Source: Leuctra nigra
Lineage: Eukaryota > Arthropoda > Insecta > Plecoptera > Leuctridae
Direction of reading: 5' to 3'
Assembly (NCBI GenBank): GCA_934045905.1
Contig: OW203763.1
Span: 36,655,017 to 36,719,016, forward strand
Length of the DNA: 64,000 nucleotides
The notes under the pieces were generated by a model. That model had not been told where the DNA came from and did not search any database. It saw nothing but the letters and a program-made list of their open reading frames with translations. Numbering within the stretch: the first letter of the stretch is position 1; each line of letters begins with the position of its first letter. The position numbers and the translations under genes were made by a program. This document shows positions 13,601-24,060 of the stretch, piece after piece.

Positions 13601-16600
13601 TCTGTTTCTACTAAGTGATCACAGTCCAGCTTCTCAGTCTTGACAAGAGTTGAGTCATCGACCGCCGGGGGAAGAACGTTCCAGCGTGATGCCTTCTTTG
13701 GTGACACTCGCCCTACAATCTCAGCAGGTTTGCGAGGGGTGCCGACTGCTTTCCACAACGTATTGGAGTCGTCACTTGGCAAACTTGCCGAGATGACAGC
13801 GAGTTCGGTGTCCACTGGTTGACTCTGTAAGCGAAGCTCCTTAGGTAGAAGTTTCACTGTGATGGAGTGTTTTGTCTTGGCTAGAGAAGGGAATTTCTTG
13901 GGAGATGGCTGCACGATTGAATCAACTAGCGGCGGACTGTCAGTATGGAGGGCAGGCAAAAACGTCTCGGGAGGCAGTGGAATGTTGTCTACGACACAGT
14001 TGGCAGAAGAGGTAAAACCGCCAACTGGTAGTTGTTCTTTGTCGAGAGACACGTCGCTGTCTAGGACGTCACAAAGAATGGTATCACTGGCAATGGATTC
14101 AGCATCATTGTCAACATGGCTAGGACTGTACAGCTCACTTCCCTGAAGCAGCTCCACTTGAATTTCAACATATTCAGTCGGTTCTTCTTGGCTAGGACTG
14201 TATGGACTGGATGTGACATCTCTTATAGAACATGAATCGACAGTGGATTGAGTCTGCTGAGAGTTGAAGACTCCGTCTAAAAAGGCTCCACTGGGAATTC
14301 TGAAAACGGAGTCCGTACTGGCATTGGGACTTTCAGGATCAGGAAACTTCTGTCTTGCAAAAGTGGGAGGTTTTGAAGTGTTCATAATCATTTCAATGGA
14401 AGAAGAAGAGCTTTGTATCTCCTCTTCCTCCTCCACCGGACTCAGAACAACTTTGGGCACTTCCTTCGTGGATGCCACAGATTCATCACTGGAATCCTCT
14501 GGTGAAGGTGAATGGACTTTTTTCCTCTTTTTCACTTTTGTCACATCATCTTGACTTTGGGAACGTCGTTTTCGCTTCTTTCCCTTAGCCTTTTGAACGG
14601 AGGAGATAGTTTTGCTCAGTGAGTCCTCAACAGATGGTTCATTAACGGAGTCGACAAGTTTTTCTGTTGAAGACTTGCGAGAAGATTTTTTCTTATGCTC
14701 CTTTTTCTTTTCTGATTCTTGATCTTTTACATCATTAGATGAGCGACGCTTCTTTGTACTTTTCTTTTCTCGCTTGGTCTCTTGCTTTTGTTTCCGATGG
14801 CTCTTTGCTTTAGATGAAGATCCTTGCTTTTTAGTTAGCTTCTTCTTGTCCTCCTCCGATGAAGTCTCTTCACTGCTTGACTGTGAGGTTGAGCTAGTTT
14901 CAGAACTTGTATCTGAACTCTCTGACGAACTGTAACTTCGCTTACGTTTCTTTCCCTTGGCACGTACCTTACGCTTCTTTGGCTTTAACTTGCGTTTTCT
15001 TTTCCTTGCATTTTTCTTCTTGGTCAAGCTGGATTGGACTTCTTCATCACTACTGGCTTCATCTGAAGTACAGCTGCTCGAGCTGGATGTTTGCCGACGC
15101 TTCTTCTTTTTCTTATCTCGCAGCTTACGTCGTTTCTTATCTTTGCGAGATCGAGACTTGTTGAAATACTTCTTGGACTTTTTAAGAGTCTTTGTCTTTT
15201 TCTTAGTTGCAATTATGGGGGGTTCTACTATGGGATCATCACTGGAGGGTGGCTCAACTCTCGATTGAACATCGTTGTTGATTTCACGGTCAGGCTGTTC
15301 ATCCACTTCTTTCATCACCTCACGAGTGTCATCATCTTTCTTGTCTACGACCACTGACTTCATGAACTCTTCATATTCATTGTCGAGAGCCGAATCTGCT
15401 GGATTTTGATTGGTTTCAACAGCCACTGGCTCATCCACGCACATTGGCTCATCAATCGCAGTGTCGCTGTCCCACTTCGATGTAACTATCAGTTCACCAC
15501 GAGAAATTTCATCGATGTGATCGATACTCTCAACGCTAGCTTGTGATTGGCTGCCGAGGGGAGAATGTTGAGTTGTCATCACTGCAGATTCCGGTTGTGT
15601 CTCCTGACTACTCTCAGAGGGTGAACGTGACGGCACCAACGGGTACCACAGCCTTCCCTTCTTCTCCTCGTATTCATCTGGTGACTCGGAGGAGGGAGGT
15701 CGTACCATCACATCTGTTGCATCAGTGAAGAGTTTCATCATCTCTACAGACTCTGGTTTGGCGTGAGCAAATATCTCTTCACGAGTTCTGTGCCGGGCAG
15801 CAGCTACTTGCGGGTTCATGCAATACTCAATCACTGGCTTTGTTTTCGTGAAGCGTATCATATCGTGAGTGAATTGATTGTCCCGCTGCCGACCACCACC
15901 AATGACCTTCAGTGGAGGATGGTATTTTGATGGATAATCAAAGGGATTGAATAACTCCCTTAGAAAGACAGATGCTTGGTTCTCGCTGTCTTCTCTTTCA
16001 ACTGAAGTCTTAGACATACTCAGCCCCTCATTCTCCGCTCGGATCAAACGTAGTTGTTCCACAGTCATTCTGCTCGACTTAAACTCAGCCCAAGTTGCTG
16101 GCACCTTCTTTAGTTGCTTTGCCTTACTCTTATCAGATTTATCATGATCTTGCTTGACCGACTTATCACAATCAAGCTTCTCTGATTTCTCACAAGATTG
16201 CTTCTCGGATGTAGTACTACTTCGACGCCTTTTCTCTCGATGACTCTTATTAGACTTGCTCTGATCCTTCTTTACGACCTTTTCCAGATCACTCATGTCT
16301 GATTTATTTTCACGTATATCTGTCTGGCTCTCCTCACCATTATCAAACTTTTCTGTAACTCTAATTAATTTCTCTGATGTGGTATGATCGATTTTCTCGC
16401 ATTCGCTTCTCTCTAACTTAACATTCTCTGGTTTATCACGAGACGATTTCTTTGATTTACCTTGGGCTGATTTTTTCAATTTACCGTGATCTGATCTCTC
16501 TGAAGAACCTCGAACTGATCTTTCTGCTGTACCACGATCTGATATCACCGATTTATCTCGATCAGACTTGTCTGATTTGTCCCGATCCGATATCTCAGGT

Positions 16601-19600
16601 TTAACACGATCTTGTTTCTTTGCTTTACCTTGGACTGATTTTTTCAATTTACCGTGATCTGATCTCTCTGAGGAACCTCGAACTGATCTTTCTGCTGTAC
16701 CACGATCTGATATCACCGATTTATCTTGATCAGACTTGTCTGATTTGTCCCGATCTAATATCTCAGGTTTAACACGATCTGGTTTCTTTGCTTTACCTTG
16801 GACTGATGTTTTCAATTTACCGTGATCTGATCTCTCTGAAGAACCTCGAACTGATCTTTCTGCTGTAGCACGATCAGATATCACCGATTTATCTCGATCA
16901 GACTTGTCTGATTTGTCCCGATCCGATATCTCAGGTTTAACACGATCTGGTTTCTCAGGTTTATCGCTCTCAATCCTTTCTAACTTATCCTGATCAACTT
17001 TCTCCGATTTCTTCCTATCTGATTTTTCTGATTTCTTTCGATTAGATTTGTCCGATTTCTTTCGATCTGATTTGTCTGATTTCTTCCGATCGGATTTTTC
17101 TAGTTTCTTCCGTTCGGATTTCTCTGATGCATCAAGATTGACTTTCTCCAGTTTATCTCTATGAGACTTATCTGGCTTTTCCCGTTCAACTTTTTCTGAC
17201 TTCACTTGATTTGCTACCTCCAATTTATCTTGTTCTTTTTTCCCTGATTTTTCGGGCTCTGATTTATCACAAACTTCAACGGTTCCATCCTGATCAATTT
17301 TTGCTGGTTCCACTTGATCTTGAAGATCTGATTTTTCTTTTTCTGCTTTATCTGATTTGCCTTGCTCTGGTTTCTCAGTTTTATCTACATCTGCTTTGTC
17401 AGGATCTACCCTCTCCGTTTTCTCTTCTGTCTTTTCCGTTTTCTCTTCTGCCTTCTCTATTTTCTCTTCTGTTTTCTCTTCTTTCTTCTCCGTTGTCTCT
17501 CGATTCTTCTCAGACTTTTCGCTCGAACCCTTGTCCTTGGAAGACTTCTCATTCCTGTCCCGATCTCTTCTCCTTGGTCTATCACGATCGCGACTCCTGC
17601 GCCCGGACTTGCGTCGACGACTTCTGTCCTCTCGATCATATCGCCTGGATCGCCCGTGGTTTAGGAGCGAGTCGAGTAGGTCGATCTCTCCGCGACGACT
17701 GGGGTGTGGAAGTGGTTGACCCGGGAGAGGAATCGGAGCCGTCATATCGCCCGTGGACCTCGTGCTTGATCGGTAAGCTCCGCGCATAAGAAGCTCCTCG
17801 CGTTTGATTTCTTCGATGGCGGACACCACAGCGCGAGCCTTGTCATCTTTCACCACTGCAAAAAAACATAACATAACACTGTTCTAGAGCCATTACAATT
17901 GATTAATGTGTTCCATAAACTATTAAGCATTACAGTTAATGAATTGGAGCTAAGTGAAACAAAACACACTTCGCTAAGTGTAAGTGAAATGAAAATGGTC
18001 TCAACATTCCAGTTCCAGAAATTCATTAATCATTTAAACAATTTGATAAAGCACTCACTGTATAAACGGGGGTGTACCTAGGGAGTCAAATTTATATATA
18101 TTGGTAAATACTGTAAAACATACATCCATATCAAAGTAAAAAGCTAGAACCAACCTTTTTAAAGTTTAGCTCCCCATCCAACTATCAATTCAAACAGGCA
18201 ACAGCAATCATAGAGTATAGAAGTTTTAGGGCCTGTTTTATTAGTATATAAAGGTGCTTATATTATTAGGGAAATACGTAGTTTTATGACATATTTATTA
18301 TTTTTTGAACTTACTGCTCATTTAGAATAATTGCAACTAAGTTGTTAGCAATTAATGATGTGTGCACTAATACAATATTAGAATAAGGTATACTCTCCAT
18401 TTAAAGAAATTAAACATTTTCATTTAAATCTAAGAACATTACATAATTGTGTTTAAGGGAGAAAGAATAATAATCTTTTCAAAGACAGAACATCATTAAG
18501 CAGTTACCATCTGGGCCTAAATTCTCACAGCATTTTTCTAGGGGTTTAAAAATAAACCGTCATTTTCCTAAATATAACATTACCTACCTATAACAATATC
18601 CGAGGGTTACGTTTGTGCCCTGTACTGTGATGTTTTGATACCAAACGTTGAAAATGAATCCATCTTAAATCATAATGTAAGTGACTGAATGCTGCAACGA
18701 TGACTGAACATAGTTTTGTATGAATTATTGAATTACACTGTATTATGGCTATACGTAGTAAGAATTGATCTAAGTTTTGTTTGCTAACACATCACTCTTT
18801 TGGCATTTTTGGAAATAATGTTAAGTGATTTGTGTATAAGATACCTATGATGTAACATGCATTTCCACAGTGATAGAAACAGTCACAGAAATAAAAGTGA
18901 CTCTCACCGTTCATTATGTAAGTGAAGTGATCAATGACTAATGACTAGGAATGTGTCATTATTCTTTAATCTTTACATAAGTATGCCATTTTTTGAATTA
19001 AATGTTCAATTATCAATTTAATGGCTTCATAGCAGTACCCAGTTAGGTACTTACTAACCCTGCAGTTTCAAATATAAATTCGAAAAGCTATTGCCTAGCA
19101 CACTATTTCATACCTATGTATCATATTTTAGTAATAAACGTAAAAGTCTATATTAATTAATATTGGTCATTGAAACAACATAATTATCTTAAAAATTGAT
19201 TTTGCTATTTCCATGCATGTTTTCCTGCATTACTTCTTATGTGGCATCCAGAAGTATGCAAAAGCATAAAATTGGTTGTGAATGTACCTACTGAAAGTGA
19301 CCTTGAAATCACCCATGCATAAACAGAATTGAAAGAGTTGTAATAAATGACGGAGGATTTCACAACTTCTGGCTACTCTTTTGTAACCAGAAATTAGAAC
19401 CTCAAGAGTACCTTTCTTAGCAGATTTCTTCTTGACCACAGGCACATCGTTTATCTTTGAATCATCCTCGGTGGGCAGCTCGAAGCCCTTGGCCGCGTTG
19501 GTTGTCACCACTGCCTTCTTAGGTAGATTGAATGTGAGCCCCGCCCCGCCAGCCTGCTTCGAAGCGGAGAATGCCAAGAGTCTCTGCTTGGCCTTCGCCT

Positions 19601-21824
19601 TGCCGAGAACGAGTCCAACCTTGCGCGTACTTACTACCGCAGGCTCGTCGTCGACAGTGGCGGCCGAAGGAGAGTACCTAATGCAAATACGACATCACAA
19701 AATTCATGACGATATCGCCAGTGAGCACATAAGTGAGATGGATCAAGCTTTTGTTTAAATCCTCGGCATTTTCTTTTCTCAATAGGTCTATTTTATTTGC
19801 ATCCAACCGATAGTTGCCAGCACAAGCAGTGGCATTATCGTCGCCTTGTGCTGGTGCCTATGCGGCTGGATGCAAAAACCTTTTGCGGGGCAAATAAAAT
19901 AGGCCTATTGAGAAACAAAACACTGAGGATTTAACCGTAGCTTGAAGTATTCCTGTGATATACTTGGAGCTCAGACATGGTTGGAACTTGGGACGAGATT
20001 TGGAGCAGGCTGGACTGAAAAAGACCATATTACGGTTGAAGCCCACAGCAATATGTATCACAAGAATAGTGGAGATTACAATCCATTTCAATACGGATAT
20101 CTTGTGGTTCAACAATCTTTACTCTTTGTCCTTTTCTTAACTTAGCAACGGGTGGTACTAAATACAGCTATTGATGAATTGTTTACAAGGAGGAAAGGTA
20201 AATAAGTTCTGATTATGACTGTAGGTATCGCACTTAGAAGTCACAGATCTAGAAACTATGAACACAAATTCTAAATGCCTCACTTAAACACTCATCTGAA
20301 AGAAATATTACTTTAACAAGAAAAAGACGGTTATCATGCCCATCACGACCAATATTCCAAGTCACTGCACACTGTATGTTACTTCAGGCTGATGCTTTCC
20401 AGATAACATACAACTAGTATCTACTCTAGTAGCAATCAACTATGTACTGCACTCAAACATTGAAACAAGTTATTTCCCGACCTCAGACGGACTATTTTAT
20501 AAGCAACACTCTCAAGAATTAAAACTTTATCAAAATACTTTTATGAGGATAACATAAAAATATTGGTAAAATTATTGATGGTTTACGCAGTGGTAAGTGT
20601 ACATTGGTTCCGCAATATTATTTTTTGTCTCTTAAGTAAACTAAGAATAGAGATTAGAATGTTGGATTATTTAGATACTAAAATGTGGAGCTTATTAGAC
20701 TTGGTCTTGAACTACAATATATCCAAGTCACAAAGTAGGAAGTTATTGTATAACTAAACCTTATTTAACATCAATTATTGACTTACAATACTACTCATAC
20801 ATCAATTAATATTATGTATTAAACAACAGGTGCATAGGTAGGTAGGTACAGCATTACTAATAAAAGTCTAGAGTAATTGTTTAATAAATTGCATACTTGG
20901 CATGCAATCAAAATGTACCTATAGGAAAAATGTTCATTTAATATCATGCCATCAAGGACGGAGAAAGTGGATTTTGTTTTAACATGACTAGAGGTAATAA
21001 ACATCCACAATTACATTGAAGCTCCTGGCTACCTAATGAATGAGGAGAAATCATGCAACTCGCTAAAACAATTTTTTTTAAATATATTTGTCATCCAGAA
21101 TGGAATTGTCAACACAAGTTACCAAATATTCCAACTAATTTGTGTTAGTGTAATGTATTGTGGCATTTAAGTTTATTTGTTAGACTTTTTGTCTAGAAAA
21201 TGTTTTTTATTGACTTACTTGGCGGATCCTTCTGCCACTGGCACTGGCCCCAGCACTGGCCCCGGCCCCGGCACTGGCCCCGGCCCCGGCACGGGCACCG
21301 GCATCTCATCTGGCATGGGGATCGAGCTGAATGAGATGTCATTTGGCGGGGGCGAAACATCGGTATGGCGTGACGGAGGCTTGCCAGGTGGAAGAGGAAT
21401 CGGGGAGAGCTTCAACAGCTCCGGTGGCAATGGTATGTCCATTGCTTCCGGTGTTCGCTCAAGGGCACTTGTGGCGTTCGATGTAGTCCTCAATACCAAA
21501 GCATCGCTAACAAATCTGAAATATAAACAAAATGGAGACGATTATTGCATGAACTAGAATTGTTCCTGGTAGGTATCTTTACTTCAAATTGCTTGACTCG
21601 GCAAAGTCCTGAAAAGCACATGAAATAGCAATGCACAAATTCTAGTGCCAAATTCTGTTATCTAATTTTAAATATGCATGACAATTCTAGTGCCTAAAAG
21701 CCTGCAATATAATTGATGAGGATGTAGTTAATATTTTACATTATCATATTTCCCACAAAATCTTACAAAATTGGACCTACTAAACAAATTACCTTGAACC
21801 ATATTTTCTCGGGAGCTTTGCCAT
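1..21824 (-). CDS. Large Arg/Ser- and Lys-rich nuclear protein, gene span (3' end off window)
   Basis: Ten joined introns give one open frame of at least 2,343 residues, read from the ATG at 21824-21822: exons 21824-21793, 21515-21219, 19677-19412, 17855-12518, 6820-6618, 5788-5700, 5626-5281, 4100-3949, 1273-1207, 1106-970 and 104-1. Every donor is GT, every acceptor AG, and codon phase agrees at each junction. Order of regions: Pro-rich N-terminus, a Lys-rich stretch, a long KSDKSDR charged region, a globular-looking segment in the middle of the big exon, Ser/Lys runs, an RSPHRDD repeat block, then Pro/Gln-rich and a final Lys/Arg/Glu-rich helix. The composition suggests a nuclear-speckle or pre-mRNA-processing factor; this is inference, and I could not match it to SON, PNISR, SCAF1, PHRF1 or SRRM2. 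The start ATG is the first in frame that avoids a 16-C run; further upstream exons are possible. The gene continues past position 1. Confidence 0.75.
105..969. other. Intron of RS-rich gene, no gene seen
   Basis: AT-rich sequence between the exons ending at 970 and beginning at 104. I see no coding stretch, RNA gene or clear repeat in it. A short near-palindrome around 255-275 (CACCACCTTGAGATGGTGGTG) is the only local structure. Confidence 0.45.
970..1106 (-). CDS. RS-rich protein gene, charged helical exon
   Basis: Acceptor TTTATTTTGTCAG at its start and donor AAG|GTACAT at 970. It enters in phase 1 and leaves in phase 0. It encodes a Lys/Arg/Glu/Met-rich segment (EVEKMMMRKKVARDLAKKEA and onward) likely to form a single long charged helix. 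Confidence 0.7.
1207..1273 (-). CDS. RS-rich protein gene, short exon
   Basis: Acceptor TGATTGCAG and donor AAATTAG|GTAATG; phase 0 in, phase 1 out. Encodes TEPVGYFPEVAKPLVEIPRA then KL. The joined product runs straight into the charged helix of the next exon. Confidence 0.7.
1274..3948. other. Intron of RS-rich gene with one MITE
   Basis: A 2.7-kb intron. It holds a MITE copy at 1662-1835. The stretch 2100-2720 is less AT-rich and has plus-strand open reading, but no start context, splice structure or recognisable protein. I see no host gene in it. Confidence 0.5.
1662..1835. mobile_element. MITE of the GTAGAAGG/CCTTCTAC family, copy 1
   Basis: Starts TGTACCTCCGAGGTAGAAGG followed by GGAAAGTCC, and ends with GGACTTCC followed by CCTTCTACCTGTGAAGTA, so the ends are inverted copies of each other. 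The interior phrases (CCAATCATATTTGTA, GAGTCATTGTGTA) recur in copies at about 44320, 47868 and 58270, and inverted at 25207. No coding capacity. Confidence 0.75.
3949..4100 (-). CDS. RS-rich protein gene, Pro-rich exon
   Basis: Acceptor CTCTCTCCAG, donor CTTCAG|GTAACA; phase 1 in, phase 0 out. Encodes a Pro-rich segment including GHSTQDPMNYTVVSNDPGAF and PPLPVPRPIEPPSPAQA. GC content is well above the flanking intron, as expected of coding sequence here. Confidence 0.75.
4101..5280. other. Intron of RS-rich gene, nothing recognised
   Basis: AT-rich intron of 1.2 kb. I see no gene, RNA or clear repeat family in it. Confidence 0.5.
5281..5626 (-). CDS. RS-rich protein gene, Pro/Gln/His-rich exon
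   Basis: Acceptor TTGCTCCAG, donor GAACAAG|GTATAAG; phase 0 in, phase 1 out. Encodes SSPKRLSLDERLELELGVNL, a short motif that looks conserved and helical, then a low-complexity run rich in Pro, Asn, Tyr, His and Gln. The KRLSLDERLELELG block is the best sequence handle for identifying the family. Confidence 0.8.
5700..5788 (-). CDS. RS-rich protein gene, small exon
   Basis: Acceptor TTTGTTGCAG, donor CAGGAG|GTACGT; phase 1 in, phase 0 out. Encodes GDVRRIHHGPSQLAKRDPPG and QPIAVIPVQE. It links the 6618-6820 exon and the KRLSLDERLELELG exon in frame. Confidence 0.75.
6618..6820 (-). CDS. RS-rich protein gene, exon after the giant exon
   Basis: Acceptor TTGACTTGTTTAG, donor AGACTTG|GTAAGC; phase 2 in, phase 1 out. 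It joins the giant exon directly in frame (DEQ-R-RREWSKGREG). Encodes an acidic, Ser/Leu-rich segment with IPLPEFLSKDDCTSLDMEFS and STITDEELRLG. Confidence 0.8.
7027..7115. mobile_element. Small foldback MITE
   Basis: Ends TGGCCGAGCCA and TGGCTCGGCCA are perfect inverted copies; the next bases AGAATAAT and ATTATTATT continue the pairing, and the core has ACGGGTGCG opposite CACCCGT. The whole 89 bp could fold as one hairpin. No coding content. Confidence 0.6.
7139..7405. mobile_element. Foldback MITE with TAGGGTG ends
   Basis: TAGGGTG at the left and CACCCTA at the right. Inner arms also pair: TTAAAATGCTTGGAATTGAG (7159 on) with the CTAATTTCAAGCATTTAAAA stretch near 7355, and TTTGAAGGTTTCCTATGCC with GGTAGGAAACCTTGAAAC. 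Non-autonomous, about 267 bp. Confidence 0.65.
8250..8417. repeat. 57-bp direct duplication
   Basis: A segment beginning CTGCCTCTCTCTGACCCATA and ending TATATGGAGCAGAGAG occurs at about 8250-8305 and 8361-8417 with one or two differences. The second copy adjoins the target-site duplication of the hAT element. Confidence 0.7.
8854..9251. mobile_element. 398-bp foldback element inside the hAT element
   Basis: Arms 8854-9012 and 9088-9251 are inverted copies over about 160 nt with few mismatches, from ATCCCCATAAAAAACACTC at the left to GAGTGTTTTTTATGGGGAT at the right; TTGGCGCATCG and CGATGCGCCAAG bound a 75-nt AT-rich loop. No target duplication is obvious. A transcript crossing it would form a long double-stranded RNA hairpin. 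Confidence 0.8.
9619..11217. mobile_element. Pogo/Tigger-like TIR element nested in the hAT element
   Basis: Left end CAGTAAAACCTCGTTAAGTC and right end GATTTAAGGAGGTTTTACTG are inverted copies, and a TA dinucleotide flanks each end (9617-9618, 11218-11219), as for Tc1/mariner/pogo elements. CAGTAAAACCTC ends are typical of the pogo/Tigger group. No transposase is readable; a LINE 3' end sits inside. Subterminal repeats of the type TTCGATTTATAA occur on both sides. Confidence 0.75.
10090..10628 (+). mobile_element. 5'-truncated non-LTR retrotransposon, 3' end of the RT ORF plus poly(A)
   Basis: An open stretch ending at the TGA at 10344-10346 reads RIPKCINKYGQRQLNYEVPT, then IFNNLPQNLRNFD and KKEIKMWLFTRNVFG. 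This has the pattern of the C-terminus of many LINE reverse-transcriptase proteins (a short basic tail with 'NxLPxxLRN'). It is followed by a 3' UTR, CAATAAA, and a run of 28 A ending at 10628. The 5' limit is approximate. Sense strand is plus, opposite to the host gene. Confidence 0.7.
11957..11976 (+). repeat. 20-G homopolymer
   Basis: Uninterrupted run of 20 G. It is one of at least ten G or C runs of 12 or more in this window (also near 21859, 29217, 30628, 35339, 35380, 59098, 59118, 59557, 59782 and 59798). Confidence 0.9.
12064..12119 (-). CDS. Possible 56-bp cassette (poison) exon of the RS-rich gene
   Basis: Acceptor TTATGTTAGTCAG and donor CCAGTG|GTAAGAC frame a 56-nt open segment reading SDPLAFMLMSEDSNARQAS. 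The giant exon already joins the 6618-6820 exon in frame without it. Because 56 is not a multiple of three, including it shifts the frame and meets a TAG about 15 codons into the next exon. It could be a regulated poison exon or a chance splice pair; expression is not shown by the sequence. Confidence 0.35.
12518..17855 (-). CDS. RS-rich protein gene, giant 5.3-kb exon
   Basis: Acceptor GTTTTTTTGCAG and donor CAAAG|GTGAGT; phase 1 in, phase 2 out; about 1,779 residues. In order: a conserved-looking opening (VVKDDKARAVVSAIEEIKRE), an RS/RD-rich stretch, a ~500-residue KSDKSDR-type region with a 56-residue repeat in three copies (168-bp period), a more globular segment with LFNPFDYPSKYHPPLKVIGG and HDMIRFTKTKPVIEYCMNP, acidic/Ser regions with a KKKKRR basic cluster and long Ser runs, and a C-terminal block of about 18 RSPHRDD(D)RK repeats. 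Low-complexity charged sequence of this kind is usual in splicing-associated scaffold proteins located in nuclear speckles; the function here is inference. Confidence 0.85.
12660..13110 (-). repeat. RSPHRDD(D)RK coding tandem repeat
   Basis: Within the giant exon, units of 30 or 33 bp encode RKRSPHRDD or DRKRSPHRED variants about fifteen to eighteen times. Units differ by one aspartate codon and by synonymous changes, so the array is ageing but kept in frame. Reading this block in other frames gives long artefactual open frames on both strands. Confidence 0.85.
16430..16965 (-). repeat. 56-residue coding repeat, three copies
   Basis: The phrase TATCTCAGGTTTAACACGAT starts at 16591, 16759 and 16927, a constant 168-bp period, so the repeat keeps frame. 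Each copy reads KPEISDRDKSDKSDRDKSVI, then SDRGTAERSVRGSSERSDHG, then KLKKSVQGKAKK with small variations. Confidence 0.88.
17856..19411. other. Intron of RS-rich gene, nothing recognised
   Basis: A 1.6-kb AT-rich intron. I see no gene, RNA or clear repeat in it. Confidence 0.5.
19412..19677 (-). CDS. RS-rich protein gene, Lys-rich N-terminal exon
   Basis: Acceptor TTTGCATTAG, donor AGAAAG|GTACTC; phase 2 in, phase 1 out. Encodes STRKVGLVLGKAKAKQRLLA, GGAGLTFNLPKKAVVTTNAA and a Lys-rich end. The segment has a conserved, basic look distinct from the low-complexity exons, but I cannot name a domain. Confidence 0.8.
19744..19944. mobile_element. 201-bp foldback MITE
   Basis: CAAGCTTTTGTTTAAATCCTC at the left faces GAGGATTTAACCGTAGCTTG at the right; TTCTCAATAGG faces CCTATTGAGAA and TATTTTATTTGC faces GCAAATAAAATA. 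The pairing continues to GCATCC/GGATGC, leaving a small core. It lies in the intron just upstream of the 19412-19677 exon. Confidence 0.75.
21219..21515 (-). CDS. RS-rich protein gene, Pro-rich exon
   Basis: Acceptor TTTATATTTCAG, donor GCCAA|GTAAGT; phase 2 at both ends. Encodes FVSDALVLRTTSNATSALER, IPLPPELLKLSPIPLPPGKP and a PVPGPGP run from a short GC-rich tandem repeat at 21236-21300. Confidence 0.8.
21793..21824 (-). CDS. RS-rich protein gene, putative first coding exon
   Basis: Donor TTCAAG|GTAATT; phase 2 out, joining the next exon as an Arg codon. From the ATG at 21824-21822 it reads MAKLPRKYGSR. The frame is open upstream but crosses a 16-C run, so the ATG chosen here is the first plausible one; a longer 5' coding part or another first exon is possible. 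Confidence 0.5.
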
Positions 21825-24060
21825 CAACCCGTTTGTCAGTACATTTTCAAAATATTGACCCCCCCCCCCCCCCCGAAATTTCACCCTGTTCCTGAATATG
21901 CCCTCGGTCAATACCCCCTCCATGTATGTAGGTAGGTAGGTACAATTTTTATTTCTTTCTTTTAATTGTTCATAGGCCACCTTTCTCCACCTAGGTAAAG
22001 TACGTAGGACCACGTCACACCTAATAAACTACCTAGTAGGTAGTACCTACTTACATCAAATCTAACATCCTAGTTTTCTCACTAAAAACCATTGATAAGT
22101 GCTTTTTCTTTATCTATAGTCTTCAAATGCATCGTAAGACACCTTCGTATACGCTCGACATAGTGTTATTTTTTTACTTCTCCAAAGAAAATACAAATGC
22201 CAAATGCCAAGGCCAAAGACCACAGGCTAATGCTTTTAAATAGTTAATTTGGTACTATTAACATGTAGGTACTGTACCTACACTTACTTTTTTAATGCAC
22301 ACACTATATATTTATTTTCATGACAATTTATGTTACATTATTTACTCGCTCTAACAAAAAGCATGAGTTCTTCGAACGGAAAACATCATCATATTAAAGC
22401 GGCCATTTTGATCCATCAAAACAAAGTTAATATCCATTCCATGAAGGAAATGAAATAGATTTCAATGTTAAACGAAGAGTGTGAATTATCACCGAGGTTC
22501 GAGATGAAATTAGAGGTAGGTAGGTAGATATAATGGAATGTGTTATGAAACCTAGCAGCACAAAAATACACTTCTCCAGTTACTATCGCTCGTGGAATGC
22601 GACTCTAGTAGCAAATACGAATCTGTTCATCCCGGTAGCAATGTGTGAAGCTCTTTAGGGCTGCATAATAGGCTGTGTTGATTTGACATCGGTCTAATGG
22701 GAAATACGTCACATTGCAAACAATTGCCAATCCATGTCCGGCAATCGTACACTTGCTACCTACGTACCTACCTACCTACCTAGGAGGTGTTGACACCTGT
22801 ACTGCATAACTGACTCCAAACAATCACACTGCTTTTCAATAATGCCCATTTATTCCCGTAAATATTAGATACTACTCCAACACTTTTTGCTTTTCTACAG
22901 TGTCTAGTAAACCTAGCCAAAGAAGATGCAAATCCAGTCTAATCAACCAATAGCAGGGTTGGGCAATGTCTTCTTATGCCACAAATTCGTAGCTACTTTT
23001 AGAGCTACGAATATAAGATACTATTAAAACTAATGATTAAACATAAGTAAATTAGTACATGATAATCAATATAGTAGGCTCATTCTCTTGAAAGCGATTA
23101 GTAATTAATAATAGTTCTAGTCAGATAAGGTTAGGTCGGCTAGACATGAAATGACGGTGTTCAACCTGAAAGCATTTTGCTCGCAGAACACAAATTTTCA
23201 ACTAACTCTACTACCTCGCAGATTCGTACAATGCCATTTTAAATAGTAAAAAAGTAAGGAGATACTTATCCAGCTTACAATATTGATTATGATTGCTTCA
23301 ATAAAACAATACAAACTCTAAAAACACTGAGAAAAAACACAACGATACTCGTTTCTGTAAACAATTCTGTATCCACCATATCCGCATGTACTAGGTTCCG
23401 TGATTGGGTGATCGCTTTCGCCCCCGCTCTACCGGGCGGCAAATGAACGAGACATATAATTACCTCGTATTATCAGCTTCTGAACACCTTCAATTTACTC
23501 AAATCAGTTATTTACTTGTTTAGTTTAATATAAATAATAGGAAACTTATTACGGCGAGTTCTGAGCATCACAATTCCACAGACCTGCCATGTCAACTATA
23601 GAATGATCGATTCGAGGTCCTGCGAGAGAATCGAATGCAATCGATTAATCGTAGAGTCGATTAGAATGAAGCGCGGGAAAAGTTAAACGTTCAATGTGTG
23701 AACAAGATTTAGTTTGCCCTAAGACCAGTTTAAATCTACAGACAATGTAAACGATTTTCTTATCGTACTATGTAGGCGACAAATAATTATACAAAAAACA
23801 TGTCATTTTTTATTGTGAAAGTAGTAATTTTCACATACCTACAGGCTACCTACTATAATAAAACTTATAAATATACATTCGATTTTGGCTACTGCCAGTT
23901 TTCTTGGACTGTGATATACATAGCGGTTGATGTACCGTGGTAAATTAATGACTATTAGCATGTTTCTAAAATGAGATAAAAAAAGAAACTACCTTTGTAC
24001 TACGTCTTAGGCAGAAAAGGTCATTTTATGTCGTATCATCATAATGTTAGAATTTCCCCA

